DNA from: Floricoccus penangensis
GTDB taxonomy: Bacteria; Bacillota; Bacilli; Lactobacillales; Streptococcaceae
NCBI RefSeq assembly: GCF_001832885.1
Contig: NZ_MKIQ01000023.1
Location: 1 to 64,000 of the forward strand
Direction of reading: 5' to 3'
DNA: 64,000 nucleotides
Shown piece by piece: positions 62,957 to 64,000 of this stretch. Each line of letters begins with the position of its first letter. Position 1 is the first letter of the stretch. The notes below the pieces were generated by a model, which was not told the DNA's origin, did no database searches, and saw nothing but the letters and a program-made list of their open reading frames with translations. Position numbers and translations under genes: made by a program.

Positions 62957-64000
62957 ATGGTAGTAAAGTCTGTAGAGGTAACAGAGGTTTCTGAAACTCA
63001 ATTAATGATTGATGAGCTTGTAGGTAAAGCGAATCTTGCACTTGTAGAACTAGAAAAATTAAATCAAGAACAAATTGATCATATCGTCCATGAGATGAGC
63101 ATGGCAGCTCTTGACAAGCATATGCTTTTAGCTAAAATGGCCGTTGAAGAAACTGGACGCGGAATATTTGAAGACAAAGCAATTAAAAACATGTATGCAT
63201 CTGAATATATATGGAATTCAATCAAAGATAATAAAACTGTGGGTGTTATTGACCGTGATGATCAGGCTGGACTTGTTTATATTGCTGAACCAGTAGGTGT
63301 TGTTTGTGGAGTTACTCCAACAACAAATCCAACTTCAACAACAATCTTTAAATCAATGATTGCAATCAAAACTCGTAATCCAATTGTATTTGCCTTTCAT
63401 CCATCTGCACAACAATCTTCTGCTGAAGCTGCTCGTATCGTTCGTGATGCAGCGATTGCAGCTGGTGCACCGGAAAATTGTATTTCATGGGTAACTAGAC
63501 CAAGTATTGAAGCTACTAATTTACTTATGAATCACACTGGTATTGCCACTGTCCTAGCTACAGGAGGTGCAGCGATGGTTAAAGCTGCATACTCTACTGG
63601 TAAACCAGCATTAGGAGTAGGACCAGGTAATGTTCCAAGTTATCTTGCACCAGATGCGAATGTTAAGCGTGCAGTTAATGATTTAATTATTTCTAAATCT
63701 TTTGATAATGGTATGATTTGTGCTTCTGAACAAGCAGCAATCGTTGATAAAGAAATTTATGAGGATGTTAAAGCAGAATTTGAGGCTCATAATTGCTATA
63801 TTGTTTCTAGGCCAGATGAACTTAAAAAATTAGAAGCAGCTGTTATGCTTCCTGATGGACATGCAGTTAATCCTAAAATTGTAGGTTATTCAGCTGAATA
63901 CATTGCAAATCTTGCTGGCATTAAGGTACCTGCTGGAACTAAAATTCTTCTTGCTGAAATAAAAGATGCAGGACCTGATTATCCACTTTCACGTGAAAAA
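62957..64000 (+). CDS. adhE: Bifunctional acetaldehyde-CoA/alcohol dehydrogenase AdhE, 5' part
   Basis: 348 codons are inside the window and the frame is open at the right edge; the whole protein is usually near 870-900 residues. The part seen is the aldehyde dehydrogenase half: [35 protein letters not shown] (cofactor site), [32 protein letters not shown], and the catalytic Cys in [12 protein letters not shown]. It turns acetyl-CoA to acetaldehyde; the missing C-terminal iron alcohol dehydrogenase makes ethanol. AAGGAG ribosome-binding site; Rex and cre sites upstream. Truncated by the window only. Confidence 0.97.
   Translation, partial: MVVKSVEVTEVSETQLMIDELVGKANLALVELEKLNQEQIDHIVHEMSMAALDKHMLLAKMAVEETGRGIFEDKAIKNMYASEYIWNSIKDNKTVGVIDRDDQAGLVYIAEPVGVVCGVTPTTNPTSTTIFKSMIAIKTRNPIVFAFHPSAQQSSAEAARIVRDAAIAAGAPENCISWVTRPSIEATNLLMNHTGIATVLATGGAAMVKAAYSTGKPALGVGPGNVPSYLAPDANVKRAVNDLIISKSFDNGMICASEQAAIVDKEIYEDVKAEFEAHNCYIVSRPDELKKLEAAVMLPDGHAVNPKIVGYSAEYIANLAGIKVPAGTKILLAEIKDAGPDYPLSREK

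Overview
The window is about 64 kb of low-GC Firmicute chromosome, best read as a member of the Streptococcaceae (Streptococcus/Lactococcus neighbourhood, for example a Floricoccus-like genus). The evidence is gene content and order: a cpoA/bgsA-type glycolipid synthase pair, a CIRCE-controlled solo dnaJ, the yqeG/yqeH-yhbY-nadD-yqeK-rsfS-methyltransferase-tmcAL cluster, pdxR-pdxKU, argS/argR-ylbF-mutS-mutL-ruvA-ruvB, then a low-molecular-weight phosphatase and adhE. Species cannot be fixed from sequence alone. No insertion sequence, prophage, CRISPR array or rRNA operon was seen; the only RNA gene is the 3' end of a tRNA-Pro at the left edge.

Layout. 1-7.2 kb: tRNA-Pro end, two membrane-glycolipid glycosyltransferases, a YkuJ protein, TrmN6 plus GIY-YIG nuclease, PlsC, DnaJ, YqeG and a histidine phosphatase. 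7.3-11.5 kb: a five-gene LanFEG-RK-type ABC transporter and two-component locus that looks like stand-alone peptide-antibiotic self-protection or resistance. 11.7-14.6 kb: vitamin B6 salvage (PdxR regulator divergent from pdxK-pdxU). 14.7-20 kb: an arginine biosynthesis operon (argD, argC, argJ, argB, argF) behind an ArgR-type operator. 20-22.4 kb: an AgrC/AgrA-like (HPK10/LytTR) pair preceded by a 400-bp region with a LytTR-type direct repeat and a possible short transcript. 22.5-29.3 kb: yqeH through tmcAL, interrupted by a membrane-anchored lipase-like gene and by an intergenic hairpin-rich repeat.

29.3-37.5 kb: a CcpA-box-controlled lipoprotein, YebC, an XRE-type membrane-anchored regulator, a GH65 phosphorylase, and a convergent MalEFG-type sugar importer without its ATPase. 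38.4-41.6 kb: a MacAB-like export system behind a perfect 16-bp palindrome. 41.7-45.7 kb: pyruvate oxidase (own cre site), an MFS pump divergent from an HxlR regulator, and rpsU. 45.9-50.6 kb: a second XRE-membrane regulator, a second copy of the intergenic repeat, argS, a lone arginine deiminase and argR. 50.6-60 kb: ylbF, mutS, a zinc-ribbon-like membrane protein, three tandem paralogous small membrane proteins of unknown function, mutL, a 27-codon membrane peptide, ruvA and ruvB. 60-64 kb: a P-type ATPase, a tyrosine phosphatase and the 5' part of adhE with Rex and cre sites.

Themes. Arginine control runs through the window (biosynthesis operon, argR, arcA, argS). Carbon catabolite control is visible as near-consensus cre sites upstream of malE, pyruvate oxidase, the lipoprotein and adhE. 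Three genes (yqeG, yqeH, argR) appear to be transcribed as leaderless mRNAs. The most novel material is the repeat family that abuts the 3' ends of two genes, the unexplained region upstream of the AgrC/AgrA-like pair, and the three-gene membrane protein family.
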